64,000 nucleotides of DNA, from contig NZ_MBUA01000031.1 of the NCBI RefSeq assembly GCF_014332695.1, positions 1-64,000 of the forward strand, in the 5' to 3' direction. The first letter of the stretch is position 1. The number at the start of each line of letters is the position of its first letter. The stretch comes from Flavihumibacter stibioxidans (lineage in GTDB: Bacteria; Bacteroidota; Bacteroidia; Chitinophagales; Chitinophagaceae). The notes beneath the pieces are model-generated. The model did not search any database and was not told the origin of the DNA. It saw only the letters and a program-made list of their open reading frames with translations. The position numbers and the translations under genes are program-made. This document shows, piece by piece, positions 1-8,520 of the stretch.

Positions 1-348
1 AACACCTAAAGTTGCAGACGGTTCCATCACCGCCGCGAAACTGGCTCCTGGTGTGATTCCCACCTCTTTGCCTGTGAGCGGAACAGCGGGTGGCGACCTC
101 ACTGGTACTTATCCCAATCCGACTGTTGCCGCCAATGCGGTAACTACTGCTAAAGTTGCTGATGCGGCCATCACAACACCTAAAGTTGCAGACGGTTCCA
201 TCACCGCCGCGAAACTGGCTCCTGGTGTGATTCCCACATCTTTGCCTGTGAGCGGAACAGCGGGTGGCGACCTCACCGGTACTTATCCCAATCCGACTGT
301 TGCCGCCAATGCGGTAACCACAGCTAAAGTGGCGGATGCAGCTATTAC
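1..348 (+). repeat. Two near-identical 174-bp tandem coding repeats
   Basis: Bases 1-174 and 175-348 are two copies of a 174-bp (58-codon) unit in the same frame. The first ~140 bases differ at only a few positions (for example cacctc versus cacatc, cactgg versus caccgg), and the copies diverge more toward their ends. A third, clearly diverged copy of the GVIP...GGDL...GTYPNP part is at about 518-600. The array may extend upstream beyond the window. Confidence 0.9.
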
Positions 349-1948
349 ATCAACCAAACTGGCAGATGCTTCTGTTGGTTCCACCAAAGTGGCTGACAAT
401 GCAATCCTTGCTAATAAAATTGCTGCGAATGCAATAACAACCGCTAAGGTTGCTGATGCCGCCATCACCACTTCCAAAGTGGCGGATGCATCTATTACTG
501 CAGCAAAACTGGCACCGGGTGTGATCCCTGCGTCCCTGCCTCCGGGCGGTGCTGCCGGCGGAGACCTGTCCGGAACTTATCCGAACCCGGTTGTCAGCAA
601 AATAAACGGCGTTTCCTTAGCTGTTACCGCACCAACAAGCGGACAGGTATTGAAATATAATGGAACCAACTGGGCGCCCGCTGCAGATAATGCAGGAGGT
701 GGCGGCTTGACTTTCCCATTCACTGCGAGTGCTGCCAGCTCATCTGATATGTTTGGTCTGACCAACACGGATTTCGGATCTGCCATTGCTGGGGTGAACA
801 GCTCTGCCGGGGTAAATGCTATTGGTATTGCAGGTCGTCTGACTGCAGTTACGCCAGGTTTAAATGCGGCGGCATTACACGGCACGGTAAATTCAACTTC
901 CGGAAACGCTTATGCTGTTTTTGGTTCCCATGCAGGAAACTATGGTACAGCAATTCTGGGTACCGCACCCGATGGTACAGGTGTGGCAGGCAGGTCAGGT
1001 ACCTTTTATGGGGTTTCGGGTACGAGCACCGATGGTGCGGGTATATATGGAACCAGCACCAATGGTATGGCAGCTTTCTTTGATATAACAAATGGTACCA
1101 ATACAAATGATGCCGTTTATGTGTCCAATGAACAATACAACGGATTGGTTGCATCATCGGTGAAAGGTCATGGCGTATATGGTGCTACCGCTGCGGATGA
1201 TAAAACCGGTGTGTACGGTGTTAACTGGGGTATTGGTGAAGCAATTACCGGTGTCGGTTTCGGATCTTCAGCCGCTGCCGTGAACGGTACGAACTGGGGT
1301 ACATATGCAGGTGTCAGAGGTATGTCACAGGATGGTATAGGAGTATTGGCAGAAGCCAATACAGATGACGGTTTCGGCTATGTTGGACAGAACGGTACGG
1401 CCCTGATTGCCCGCCTGGGTGTGGCCGGAAACGGTGACCTGGCAAAATTCCAGATCGGCAATACCAATGTGGCGAGAATCGATAAAGCCGGACGTGGCTA
1501 TTTTAATGGCGGAACCCAGATTAACGGAGCCGATGTGGCAGAGTTTTTTAATGTGGAGGGTTCAGTAAATACGTATGAAGCGGGCGACGTCCTGGAGATT
1601 TCAACAGACTCGGATCGTAAAGTGGTAAAGTCTTCAGGGCCTTATTCAACACTTGTGGCAGGCGTTTACGCAACCAGGCCTGGAGTGTTGTTAACCGAGG
1701 AGGAAGCTGTTAATAATACACTTGATTATGGTGTTCCCATGGGTGTGATTGGTGTGATTCCCACAAAAGTATGCCTGGAAGGCGGTGCTATTAAAAGAGG
1801 AGACATGCTGGTAACTTCATCCATTTCCGGCGTGGCCATGAAAGCGGATCCTGATAAGGTGAAGGTTGGCCAGGTGCTTGGAAAAGCCCTGCAGGATTTC
1901 AATGGAAATGGTGTAGGTAAAATCAATGTACTTGTTAGCGTAAAATAA
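2..1948 (+). CDS. Tail-fibre-like repeat protein, 3' part (5' end outside window)
   Basis: The frame is open from base 2, so the real start lies upstream of the window. The visible N-terminal part is built of about 10-residue repeats of the type AVTTAKVAD and of the motif [14 protein letters not shown], both familiar from phage tail-fibre-like and surface proteins of Bacteroidota. A Gly/Thr/Asn-rich beta-rich middle follows (roughly codons 235-470), with recurring GVYG/GTS turns. The C-terminal ~170 residues (from [17 protein letters not shown]) resemble a C-terminal domain shared by many large bacterial surface repeat proteins. No catalytic motif is recognised. It is probably a secreted or surface fibrous protein, but the signal peptide cannot be seen. 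Function unknown; a phage origin is not supported by neighbours. Confidence 0.8.
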   Translation, partial: TPKVADGSITAAKLAPGVIPTSLPVSGTAGGDLTGTYPNPTVAANAVTTAKVADAAITTPKVADGSITAAKLAPGVIPTSLPVSGTAGGDLTGTYPNPTVAANAVTTAKVADAAITSTKLADASVGSTKVADNAILANKIAANAITTAKVADAAITTSKVADASITAAKLAPGVIPASLPPGGAAGGDLSGTYPNPVVSKINGVSLAVTAPTSGQVLKYNGTNWAPAADNAGGGGLTFPFTASAASSSDMFGLTNTDFGSAIAGVNSSAGVNAIGIAGRLTAVTPGLNAAALHGTVNSTSGNAYAVFGSHAGNYGTAILGTAPDGTGVAGRSGTFYGVSGTSTDGAGIYGTSTNGMAAFFDITNGTNTNDAVYVSNEQYNGLVASSVKGHGVYGATAADDKTGVYGVNWGIGEAITGVGFGSSAAAVNGTNWGTYAGVRGMSQDGIGVLAEANTDDGFGYVGQNGTALIARLGVAGNGDLAKFQIGNTNVARIDKAGRGYFNGGTQINGADVAEFFNVEGSVNTYEAGDVLEISTDSDRKVVKSSGPYSTLVAGVYATRPGVLLTEEEAVNNTLDYGVPMGVIGVIPTKVCLEGGAIKRGDMLVTSSISGVAMKADPDKVKVGQVLGKALQDFNGNGVGKINVLVSVK

Positions 1949-1970
1949 TCAACCTGTAAAATTTGATATC

Positions 1971-2231
1971 ATGAAAAATATTGGAAAATCACTGATGGTT
2001 ATAATGCTGGTGCTGGCAGCTTCGCAGCAAATGCAGGCCCAATCCGGCAGGCCGGTCGCGAAATCAAACCTGCCCAGTAACCGCAATCCAAAACAGGATA
2101 AGTTTATTATGGATCAGAAGATTCAGCAACTGAGGGCTCAGGCCAGGCAAAACGAAGAACGGATGCAGCAGGCAGAGCGACAGAGGGCCCAAACACCCAA
2201 TGCCCAACCGGCCAGCGGTCCCAAACAATAA
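1971..2231 (+). CDS. Small secreted protein, Gln/Arg-rich
   Basis: This 86-residue protein has a clear signal peptide (MKNIGKSLMVIMLVLAAS, probable cleavage after MQAQ near residue 24). The remaining ~62 residues are highly charged and rich in Gln, Arg, Lys and Pro, with a short probably helical stretch (KIQQLRAQARQNEERMQQAE). It starts 22 bases after the repeat protein and is closed by a strong terminator, so it is probably co-transcribed with it and may serve the same surface structure. No family is recognised. The reading frame is supported by the signal peptide and the position between the preceding stop and the terminator. Confidence 0.75.
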   Translation: MKNIGKSLMVIMLVLAASQQMQAQSGRPVAKSNLPSNRNPKQDKFIMDQKIQQLRAQARQNEERMQQAERQRAQTPNAQPASGPKQ

Positions 2232-2269
2232 TAAAAAAAGGTGTCTGAAATTTTCAGACACCTTTTTTC
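2232..2269. terminator. Bidirectional intrinsic terminator
   Basis: An A-run (2232-2239) precedes an 11-bp perfect stem, GGTGTCTGAAA at 2240-2250 pairing with TTTCAGACACC at 2252-2262, followed by a T-run. It works on the plus strand for the small secreted protein and on the minus strand for icd, whose stop codon is at 2271. Confidence 0.9.
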
Positions 2270-2270
2270 T

Positions 2271-3506
2271 TTAGAGGCCCATTTTCTTTTTCAGGTTTTC
2301 ATCGATGGCGTCAAGGAATTCCTGGGTATTGAGGTAATGTTCGCCTAGTTTCACTTTGTTTCCATGCACACATACTGCGAGGTCTTTGGTCATTTTTCCA
2401 CTCTCCACAGTTTCTATACATACAGCTTCCAGTGCATTGGAGAAATCGATCAATGCCTGGTTGCCATCCAGCTTTCCGCGGAAAGCAAGACCCCTGGTCC
2501 ACGCAAAGATGGATGCGATCGGGTTGGTTGAGGTAGGCTTGCCAGCCTGGTGGTCACGGTAGTGGCGGGTAACAGTTCCGTGTGCTGCTTCTGATTCCAT
2601 GGTTTTACCATCGGGTGTGATCAGTACAGAGGTCATTAAACCAAGGGAACCAAATCCCTGTGCCACGGTATCACTCTGCACGTCACCATCATAATTCTTG
2701 CAGGCCCAAACAAAATTGCCATTCCATTTCAACGCACTGGCAACCATGTCATCGATCAGGCGGTGCTCGTACACAATACCTGCCGCTTCAAATGCTGCCT
2801 TGAACTCGTTTTCATAGATGTCCTGGAATATATCCTTGAACCGGCCATCGTATTTCTTAAGAATGGTATTCTTTGTGGACAGGTAAAGGGGCCATTTTTT
2901 ACTGAGCGCCATATTAAAGCAACTGCGGGCAAAACCCATGATGCTTTCGTCGGTATTGTACATGCTCATGGCCACACCATCGCCCTTGAAATTGTACACC
3001 TCAAAAGTCTGGGGTTCACCACCATCTTCCGGGGTGAAGGTCATAGTGAGTTTTCCTTTGCCTTTAATAACGGTGTCGGTTGCACGATACTGATCGCCAA
3101 ATGCATGACGGCCAACTATGATCGGGGCCGTCCAGTTTGTTACCAGGCGGGGGATATTATTGATAACAATTGGCTCGCGGAAAACGGTTCCATCAAGAAT
3201 ATTGCGGATAGTACCATTCGGACTTTTCCACATTTGCTTCAGGTTGAATTCCTTTACGCGGGCTTCATCGGGAGTGATGGTAGCACACTTGATGCCAACG
3301 CCGTATTGTTTGATAGCATTGGCTGCGTCGATGGTTACCTGGTCATTGGTGGCATCGCGGTGTTCTATGCCAAGGTCATAATATTTGATGTCCAGTTCCA
3401 GGTAGGGAAGGATAAGTTTGTCCTTAATGAATTGCCAGATGATTCGTGTCATCTCATCGCCATCCAGTTCTACCACCGGATTGGCTACTTTGATTTTTGT
3501 ACTCAT
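2271..3506 (-). CDS. icd: NADP-dependent isocitrate dehydrogenase (eukaryote-like type)
   Basis: This 411-residue protein oxidatively decarboxylates isocitrate to 2-oxoglutarate in the TCA cycle, producing NADPH in the cytosol. It matches the homodimeric eukaryote-like IDH subfamily in length and in motifs: [12 protein letters not shown] near residue 14, the substrate-binding stretch [19 protein letters not shown] near 94-112, and the metal-binding Asp region [18 protein letters not shown] near 273. The start ATG at 3506 gives the family's usual N-terminus ([18 protein letters not shown]). It is a single-gene unit with its own good promoter (3535-3565) and a shared terminator (2232-2269). Nothing unusual is seen. 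Confidence 0.97.
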   Translation of the reverse strand: MSTKIKVANPVVELDGDEMTRIIWQFIKDKLILPYLELDIKYYDLGIEHRDATNDQVTIDAANAIKQYGVGIKCATITPDEARVKEFNLKQMWKSPNGTIRNILDGTVFREPIVINNIPRLVTNWTAPIIVGRHAFGDQYRATDTVIKGKGKLTMTFTPEDGGEPQTFEVYNFKGDGVAMSMYNTDESIMGFARSCFNMALSKKWPLYLSTKNTILKKYDGRFKDIFQDIYENEFKAAFEAAGIVYEHRLIDDMVASALKWNGNFVWACKNYDGDVQSDTVAQGFGSLGLMTSVLITPDGKTMESEAAHGTVTRHYRDHQAGKPTSTNPIASIFAWTRGLAFRGKLDGNQALIDFSNALEAVCIETVESGKMTKDLAVCVHGNKVKLGEHYLNTQEFLDAIDENLKKKMGL

Positions 3507-3534
3507 AGTTGCCTGATTTATTGATGCAAGTCTG

Positions 3535-3565
3535 CAAACCTAAGGTAAATGAGTAAAATAACAAA
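3535..3565 (-). promoter_or_regulatory. icd promoter (Bacteroidota -33/-7)
   Basis: On the minus strand, TTTG (3565-3562), a 19-bp spacer and TAGGTTTG (3542-3535) match the Bacteroidota primary sigma consensus TTTG-N19-21-TAnnTTTG exactly. Transcription should begin around 3528-3531, giving an icd leader of about 22-25 bases. Confidence 0.75.
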
Positions 3566-3594
3566 TGATAAAAATGTCAAATACAGCTTTGTAG

Positions 3595-3602
3595 TAGATT
3601 TG
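3595..3602 (+). promoter_or_regulatory. Candidate -7 box before the first Crp/Fnr gene
   Basis: TAGATTTG matches TAnnTTTG and ends 8 bases before the ATG at 3611, implying a leaderless or nearly leaderless mRNA. No TTTG is seen at the right upstream spacing, so it may be activator-dependent or weak. It lies back-to-back with the icd promoter. Confidence 0.45.
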
Positions 3603-3610
3603 CATTAATT

Positions 3611-4207
3611 ATGTCAACGATGACACCAAATCTCTATTCATATGTTTCAAGGTTTGTCTCACTTACCAGGGAGGAGGAAAAGTTGTTCATGCAACATTTA
3701 CAGGTAATGACATGTTCCCCAAAGCAGGTATTGACAAAGGTTGGAGATATGGAACAACATGTCTATTTTATTCAAAAGGGATTGGTGAGGAAGTTTTTCT
3801 ACCGTGACCAGGAGGAGGTGACCGTACAAATCAGCATGGAGGGAGACCTGGTTTCTTCCAGCGTGTCCTTTCTGTCGGGGGTTCCTTCGGAATTTGTGAT
3901 TGAAACCCTGGAGCCCTGCACACTGGCCTTTTTTACCAAATCATCACTTGAAACCATGTATGATTTCAGTGCCAATTTCGAAAAAATGGGAAGGCTGATA
4001 TCACTGGAATGGATGCTGTATAAGGAACGCTGGGATATTATAAGGATGGTGAGAAGTCCCAAGGAAAGGTTTATTCAACTGCTGGCTGAAAAGCCAGGCC
4101 TCCTGCACCGGGTGCCGCAAAAATACATCGCCTCAATGCTGAACATAAAACCAGAAACATTAAGCCGTTATAAAAAACTGATGGCAGAGGCTTCCGAAAA
4201 TACCTGA
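3611..4207 (+). CDS. Crp/Fnr-family regulator, first of a tandem pair
   Basis: This 198-residue protein has a cyclic-nucleotide-binding-like beta-roll (about residues 20-125) and a C-terminal helix-turn-helix region (about 145-195; IASMLNIKPETLSRYK is the recognition part). The cAMP-contacting Arg-Ser of E. coli CRP is not evident in the phosphate-binding-cassette position (SFLSGVPSEFVIE), so the effector is unknown. No Fe-S or haem ligands stand out. A closely related paralogue starts 5 bases after its stop codon, so the two are certainly co-transcribed. The start at 3611 is chosen from the -7 box at 3595-3602; an internal ATG at 3620 is possible. Confidence 0.85.
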   Translation: MSTMTPNLYSYVSRFVSLTREEEKLFMQHLQVMTCSPKQVLTKVGDMEQHVYFIQKGLVRKFFYRDQEEVTVQISMEGDLVSSSVSFLSGVPSEFVIETLEPCTLAFFTKSSLETMYDFSANFEKMGRLISLEWMLYKERWDIIRMVRSPKERFIQLLAEKPGLLHRVPQKYIASMLNIKPETLSRYKKLMAEASENT

Positions 4208-4212
4208 TAAAG

Positions 4213-4821
4213 ATGCCCCAGGAGTTTAAAAAATATGAATCATCCCTTCAGGCATTATACCTGTATATAAACGGATATACAGGTATGAGTCCTGAGCAGT
4301 TTCTAAAACTGTCGGGGTATTTTACTGTCCGGCATTTTGACAGGAGGACCGCAGTGGTGAAATCCGGGGAGGTGGATCACTTCTTTAACTATATTATAAA
4401 AGGAGTGGCCCGTAAATACATTCTGGCAGGAAAGAAGGAAATAACCCTGCAGTTGTCAACCGAAAATCATTTTATACATTCCGAACTTTCCTTTCATACA
4501 GGCAAGCCATCCGAATGTATCGTTGAAGCCATTGAGCCCTGCGTATTTCTTTCCCTTCACAAAGACGATCTGGAAAAACTGTATGTTGAAATGCCTGAGC
4601 TGAATAAACTCGCCAGGATAATAATCGGAGAAATGTACATCCGTAAGGAATTGCGCGATCTTTCGCACGTGCGGCTTAATGCAAGGGAGAGGTTTTTGCA
4701 ATACATGCACAGCAATCCCGACATGTTGCAACGGGTTCCCCAGAAATACATCGCTTCCTTCCTGAACATCAAGCCGGAAACTTTCAGCAGGCTGAAACAT
4801 TTGTTACGTACACGGAAATGA
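4213..4821 (+). CDS. Crp/Fnr-family regulator, second of a tandem pair
   Basis: This 202-residue paralogue of the preceding gene has the same architecture: an effector-domain beta-roll (about 25-130) with GKPSECIVEAIEPC where the neighbour has GVPSEFVIETLEPC, and a C-terminal helix-turn-helix ending in YIASFLNIKPETFSRLK. The cassette again lacks the canonical cAMP-binding Arg-Ser. The arrangement suggests a local duplication; the two products might form heterodimers, which is inference. It converges on the Nramp-Usp gene across an 18-bp gap. Target genes cannot be told from the sequence. Confidence 0.85.
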   Translation: MPQEFKKYESSLQALYLYINGYTGMSPEQFLKLSGYFTVRHFDRRTAVVKSGEVDHFFNYIIKGVARKYILAGKKEITLQLSTENHFIHSELSFHTGKPSECIVEAIEPCVFLSLHKDDLEKLYVEMPELNKLARIIIGEMYIRKELRDLSHVRLNARERFLQYMHSNPDMLQRVPQKYIASFLNIKPETFSRLKHLLRTRK

Positions 4822-4839
4822 AATACCCTTTTGCCGGCT

Positions 4840-6723
4840 TTACACATTAACCACCAGAACAGGTATGCGAAGTTCATGGCGAACCTTGTTGATGGTGTCG
4901 CCATAGAGTATGTCTTCCATTCCGCTATGGCCATGGGCCCCCATAACCAGGAGTTCAGCGTTTTCTTCTTTTGTTAACCTGACTATTTCAGCACTTCTTT
5001 CCTGGTGACCAAGTCTGGCTACAGCCTTATACCCAAGCGCTTCAAGCTGCTGTACATAGGCCTGCAGCTGCATTTCGTCCTGCCTGGTTTCCATGTCTTC
5101 ACTCGCACTTCCGTAAAGGCGGGCGGTAACACTTTCCACCACATGGATCAGTATGATGGTGCAGCCTTTTTGAATTTGTGAAAGCGCATAGGTGATTAGT
5201 TTGCTGTCGTGCTGGCTGAATTCAAGGGAAACTGCCACTCGTTGGCAGGGGTTGATCTTTTCAAGGTCAAGTGAACGCATATTTTCATGGATGGCTACCG
5301 GTACAGACTGTTTTTTCTTTCCCCAGAATGGGAAAAAAGTGACAATTCCAAGCAGGAGGACAAGGATCAATAAACCTGCTATGATGAGACCATCTATCAC
5401 ATAACTGCCGCTTTGACCAATATACCTGGCGGCTTCCCCGATCACCATCCGGAGGTTGAGATAAACGAGGATGGCGGCTATCAGGCTGGCCAGGACTTTT
5501 GTAACCGGACCAATGGTGAAATTGCCCATCTTTTCCCGGTCGCTTACAAAATGTATCAGCGGAATGATGGCAAATCCCAGTTGCAGGCTTAGTACCACCT
5601 GGCTTAGTACCAGCATGGCGTCTACTTCATCCTCCCCAAAATAATAGATGACAAACAAGGCGGGAACGATGGCAAGCAGGCGGGTCAGGATTCTTCGCAA
5701 CCATGGGTTGATTCTCAGCCTGAGATAGCCTTCCATCACAATCTGTCCGGCCAGGGTTCCGGTAATGGTGGAGCTTTGTCCGGCTGCAATCAGGGCAATC
5801 GCAAACAGGGCAGGGGCCAGTTTACTTCCCAGCAGGTTTTCCAGCAGGTGATGGGCGTCTTCAATTTTTGCCACACCTGTCATCCCGGTCTTATAGAAGG
5901 CTGTGGCAGCCAGAACCAGGATAGCAGCATTGACAAAAAATGCAAGGTTCAGGGCAATTGCACTATCGAATATATTCATTCTGATTGCCTTTCTTTTGGC
6001 GTCATCATCATCCCTGATCTTACGGGTTTGTACAAGCGCAGAATGGAGGTAAAGGTTATGTGGCATTACTGTGGCACCGATGATCCCGATGGCTATATAT
6101 AATGCGGTATCATTAGGGAGGGATGGTATGAGTCCGGTTGCCACTTCAGGCAGGTAGGGTTTTACCATCAGTATTTCCACCAGGAAGGAGATGCTGATGA
6201 TGGAAATGAGCCCGATGATGAATAGCTCCATTTTCCGTATGCCGAGTTTCTGGAGATACAGCAGCAGGAAGGTATCAAGTACCGTAATGGCAACCCCTCC
6301 GGCAATTGGTATACCAGTAAGGAGGTGCAGACCGATGGCCATTCCCAGTACCTCGGCAAGGTCTGTAGCGGCAATGGCAATTTCAGCCAGTATATACAGC
6401 AAAAAATTAATTACAGGCGGGTAGGCTTCCCTGTTAGCCTGCGCAAGATCGCGCCCCCTAACAATTCCAAGCCTTGCCGAAAGGCTTTGAAGCAGGAGGG
6501 CCATCAGGTTGCTCATCAGCAGTACCCACAGCAATGAATAACCGAACTGGCTGCCACCCTGCAGGTCAGTGGCCCAGTTTCCGGGGTCCATATATCCCAC
6601 ACTTACCAGGTATGCCGGCCCCAGGAATGACAAAACCTTTTTCCAGAAGCCTTTCTGACCGGTAGTGTCTACCGTGCCATGGACTTCGCTGAGGGAGAGG
6701 TCATCTTTTTGCTGCTGCAACAT
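4840..6723 (-). CDS. mntH: Nramp-family divalent metal transporter fused to a universal stress (UspA) domain
   Basis: This 627-residue protein has an Nramp core (about residues 30-445, 11 or so membrane helices) with the two hallmark metal-binding motifs, DPGN in GYMDPGNWATD near residue 47 and MPHNLYLHSALVQTR near 220. From about residue 485 it continues into a cytoplasmic UspA domain ending in the ATP-binding-type signature GAHGHSGMEDILYG. It should import Mn(II) or Fe(II) with protons across the inner membrane. It overlaps the upstream MntR/DtxR-type gene by 23 bp, so transporter and repressor form one operon. MntH-only proteins are about 400-450 residues; the extra ~150 residues are the Usp domain, a fusion known in Bacteroidota. 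Confidence 0.93.
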   Translation of the reverse strand: MLQQQKDDLSLSEVHGTVDTTGQKGFWKKVLSFLGPAYLVSVGYMDPGNWATDLQGGSQFGYSLLWVLLMSNLMALLLQSLSARLGIVRGRDLAQANREAYPPVINFLLYILAEIAIAATDLAEVLGMAIGLHLLTGIPIAGGVAITVLDTFLLLYLQKLGIRKMELFIIGLISIISISFLVEILMVKPYLPEVATGLIPSLPNDTALYIAIGIIGATVMPHNLYLHSALVQTRKIRDDDDAKRKAIRMNIFDSAIALNLAFFVNAAILVLAATAFYKTGMTGVAKIEDAHHLLENLLGSKLAPALFAIALIAAGQSSTITGTLAGQIVMEGYLRLRINPWLRRILTRLLAIVPALFVIYYFGEDEVDAMLVLSQVVLSLQLGFAIIPLIHFVSDREKMGNFTIGPVTKVLASLIAAILVYLNLRMVIGEAARYIGQSGSYVIDGLIIAGLLILVLLLGIVTFFPFWGKKKQSVPVAIHENMRSLDLEKINPCQRVAVSLEFSQHDSKLITYALSQIQKGCTIILIHVVESVTARLYGSASEDMETRQDEMQLQAYVQQLEALGYKAVARLGHQERSAEIVRLTKEENAELLVMGAHGHSGMEDILYGDTINKVRHELRIPVLVVNV

Positions 6724-7375
6724 AGGCTACAAATAAATTGGCTGCTAATTGTTCACTGATGGTCAAATCCGGCATCATCGGGATCCTGATTTCCAACGAC
6801 CGGTCAAAATCAAAACGTTTGATCACTTCCAGCCTGGTGCCAATCCCGATTTTGTTGTGCTTCAACAAATCAAGCATGCTGGTGGACTGATTGCTGACGC
6901 TGATAATATCTGCCGGTATATTCAGCGGCAGGTCCAGCAGGCAGGTCTGCTGTATTTCCGGCATCCTGCCCAGACTATCGGGAATCGGGTCGCCGTGTGG
7001 GTCGGTTTTTGGGTTCCCCAGGAACTGATCAAGGCGGTCAATCAGTTTCTTACTGCTGATATGTTCCAGTTCTTCGGCTATTTCATGTACCTCCTCCCAT
7101 CCGAAACCAAGCTTCTCTACCAGGAAAAGTTCCCAGAGACGGTGTTTGCGGATAATCAGCAGGGCCAGCTTTTTACCCTCCCCCGTCAGTTTAACCCCCT
7201 TGTATGGCTGGTATTGAAGCAATTTCTGCGTCTTTAGCTTTTTCAGCATGTCGGTCACAGATGCCGGTTTGGTGGAAAGCGCCCTGGCCAGGGAATTTGT
7301 ACTCACCACTTCTTCTTCCTGCTGGAGGTGGAAAATTGCCTTGATATAATTTTCCTTACTGCTTGAATATTTCAA
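6701..7375 (-). CDS. mntR: DtxR/MntR-family metal-dependent repressor
   Basis: This 224-residue regulator has an N-terminal winged helix (about residues 5-65; STNSLARALSTKPASVTDML), a dimerisation/metal-binding domain (about 66-140; RKHRLWELFL and EVHEIAEELEHISS carry the usual His/Glu ligands) and a C-terminal FeoA/SH3-like domain (about 155-224). It should repress metal uptake when Mn(II) or Fe(II) is plentiful. It is the first gene of an operon with the Nramp transporter. A palindrome overlapping its own -7 box (7392-7407) is the likely operator, so the operon is probably autoregulated. Mn versus Fe specificity cannot be settled from sequence. Confidence 0.92.
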   Translation of the reverse strand: MKYSSSKENYIKAIFHLQQEEEVVSTNSLARALSTKPASVTDMLKKLKTQKLLQYQPYKGVKLTGEGKKLALLIIRKHRLWELFLVEKLGFGWEEVHEIAEELEHISSKKLIDRLDQFLGNPKTDPHGDPIPDSLGRMPEIQQTCLLDLPLNIPADIISVSNQSTSMLDLLKHNKIGIGTRLEVIKRFDFDRSLEIRIPMMPDLTISEQLAANLFVAYVAAAKR

Positions 7376-7391
7376 TTCGACTAAATATTAG

Positions 7392-7407
7392 TTTAGACAA
7401 ATCTAAA
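7392..7407 (-). promoter_or_regulatory. Candidate MntR/DtxR operator overlapping the mntR -7 box
   Basis: TTTAGA-CAAA-TCTAAA is a perfect 6-bp inverted repeat with a 4-bp spacer. On the minus strand it contains TAGATTTG (7405-7398), a match to the -7 consensus TAnnTTTG, 23 bases upstream of the mntR ATG (7375). DtxR-family operators are typically palindromes of this A/T-rich TTAG...CTAA type. Binding would block polymerase directly. A second imperfect element, CTAAATATTAG, lies at 7381-7391. Confidence 0.6.
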
Positions 7408-7479
7408 AAAAATTGAACAAACAAAAAATGTCCGGAATTTGAAAAGGATTATTTTAGCTCCTCACGGAAATGATCTCCT

Positions 7480-8451
7480 ATGTACCTGAACTATCGGGCC
7501 ATTCTGGTTTTATTGTTGTTTTCATTGTTTGGCTGCAAAGAAAAAAAGAAGCAGATGCTCGATACCGAAAAGGTGGAAGTGTCTGATTTTATTGAGTTCT
7601 TTCCTGATCTGAAACTGCCCTACCAACTGGCCGATACCGGTCTGTTGCGTAAATCGCCGGATTCATTGCGTATCGGCAACAGAATATTTTCCCAGTTTGT
7701 ACCTGATAGTGTATTGAGGCCTGTTTTTGGAAAAACTGGAAAACCCAGGCTGTTTCCCCTTGGTAAATCGGTTGTAAAAGACGGGGAGACCTATTTGTTT
7801 ATAAAAGCGGAACAGGGCGCGCGAAGGGCCGGGTATATATTGGTGTTTAATGAAGAGAAATTTGTAACCTCCATGCCTGCTGTACAGGTAAACGGCACCC
7901 CGAAACCGAATGATCATTCAGTGGCCAATTTTGACAGTAAATATACCATCACCACCCTGAGGCAAAAAACTGCCGGAGATGGACAGGTTACCTACAGTAA
8001 AAAAGTTTATGTGTATAATACCGCAGGTGTATTTACGTTGATACTGACGGAGTCCAACGACCAGGAAACGGCAACGAAAAAGATTATCAACCCGATCGAT
8101 ACCCTTTCCTCCACACATAAACTTGCAGGAGATTACCTTCAGGGTGCCAGAAATATCGTTTCTTTCAGAAACGGCAAAAGCAGCGGCTCCCTGTATTTCT
8201 TCATACATTTTGAAAAGGATGGCGGAGATTGCAGGGGTGAACTGAAAGGAGAGGCCAGGTTAACCGGTGCCAATTCGGCCAGGTTTACCGAGGGGAATGG
8301 ACCCTGTGTGATAGACTTCACTTTTTCCGGAAATACTGTCCGAATGAAGGAGGTGGAAGGTTGCGGCTCTTACCGCGACATTAAATGTTTTTTCGAAGGA
8401 TCCTATACCCGGAAGAAAAAGACGACATCCTCCGGAAGGAAAAAGAAGTGA
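7480..8451 (+). CDS. Lipoprotein of unknown function
   Basis: This 323-residue protein starts with a lipoprotein signal peptide (lipobox LFGC, Cys near residue 19), so it is probably anchored in the outer or inner membrane. The mature part is beta-strand-rich without a recognisable domain and ends in a very basic tail (RKKKTTSSGRKKK). A Cys pair near residues 248 and 268 and another (VEGCGSYRDIKCFF) near 295-303 could form disulfides. It stands alone between the divergent mntR operon and the glucan phosphorylase homologue. No function can be proposed. Confidence 0.85.
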   Translation: MYLNYRAILVLLLFSLFGCKEKKKQMLDTEKVEVSDFIEFFPDLKLPYQLADTGLLRKSPDSLRIGNRIFSQFVPDSVLRPVFGKTGKPRLFPLGKSVVKDGETYLFIKAEQGARRAGYILVFNEEKFVTSMPAVQVNGTPKPNDHSVANFDSKYTITTLRQKTAGDGQVTYSKKVYVYNTAGVFTLILTESNDQETATKKIINPIDTLSSTHKLAGDYLQGARNIVSFRNGKSSGSLYFFIHFEKDGGDCRGELKGEARLTGANSARFTEGNGPCVIDFTFSGNTVRMKEVEGCGSYRDIKCFFEGSYTRKKKTTSSGRKKK

Positions 8452-8520
8452 TGAGGCGTGTTGTTAAATAATATTCTAAATTGCGTAAAATCTACACATT
8501 AGAAATAGAAATCGTTCCAT

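Noticed and set aside
1-600. Tandem repeats considered as a CRISPR array.
   Set aside because: The units are 174 bp, coding, in frame and nearly contiguous; there are no short repeats with unique spacers.
2-1948. Possibility that the repeat protein marks a prophage.
   Set aside because: No terminase, capsid, integrase or lysis genes adjoin it, and the following genes are housekeeping; the motifs also occur in non-phage surface proteins.
2763-3524. Long open frame (about 250 codons) antisense to icd.
   Set aside because: It mirrors the codon bias of icd on the opposite strand, has no recognisable motif and no plausible promoter. icd is unmistakable.
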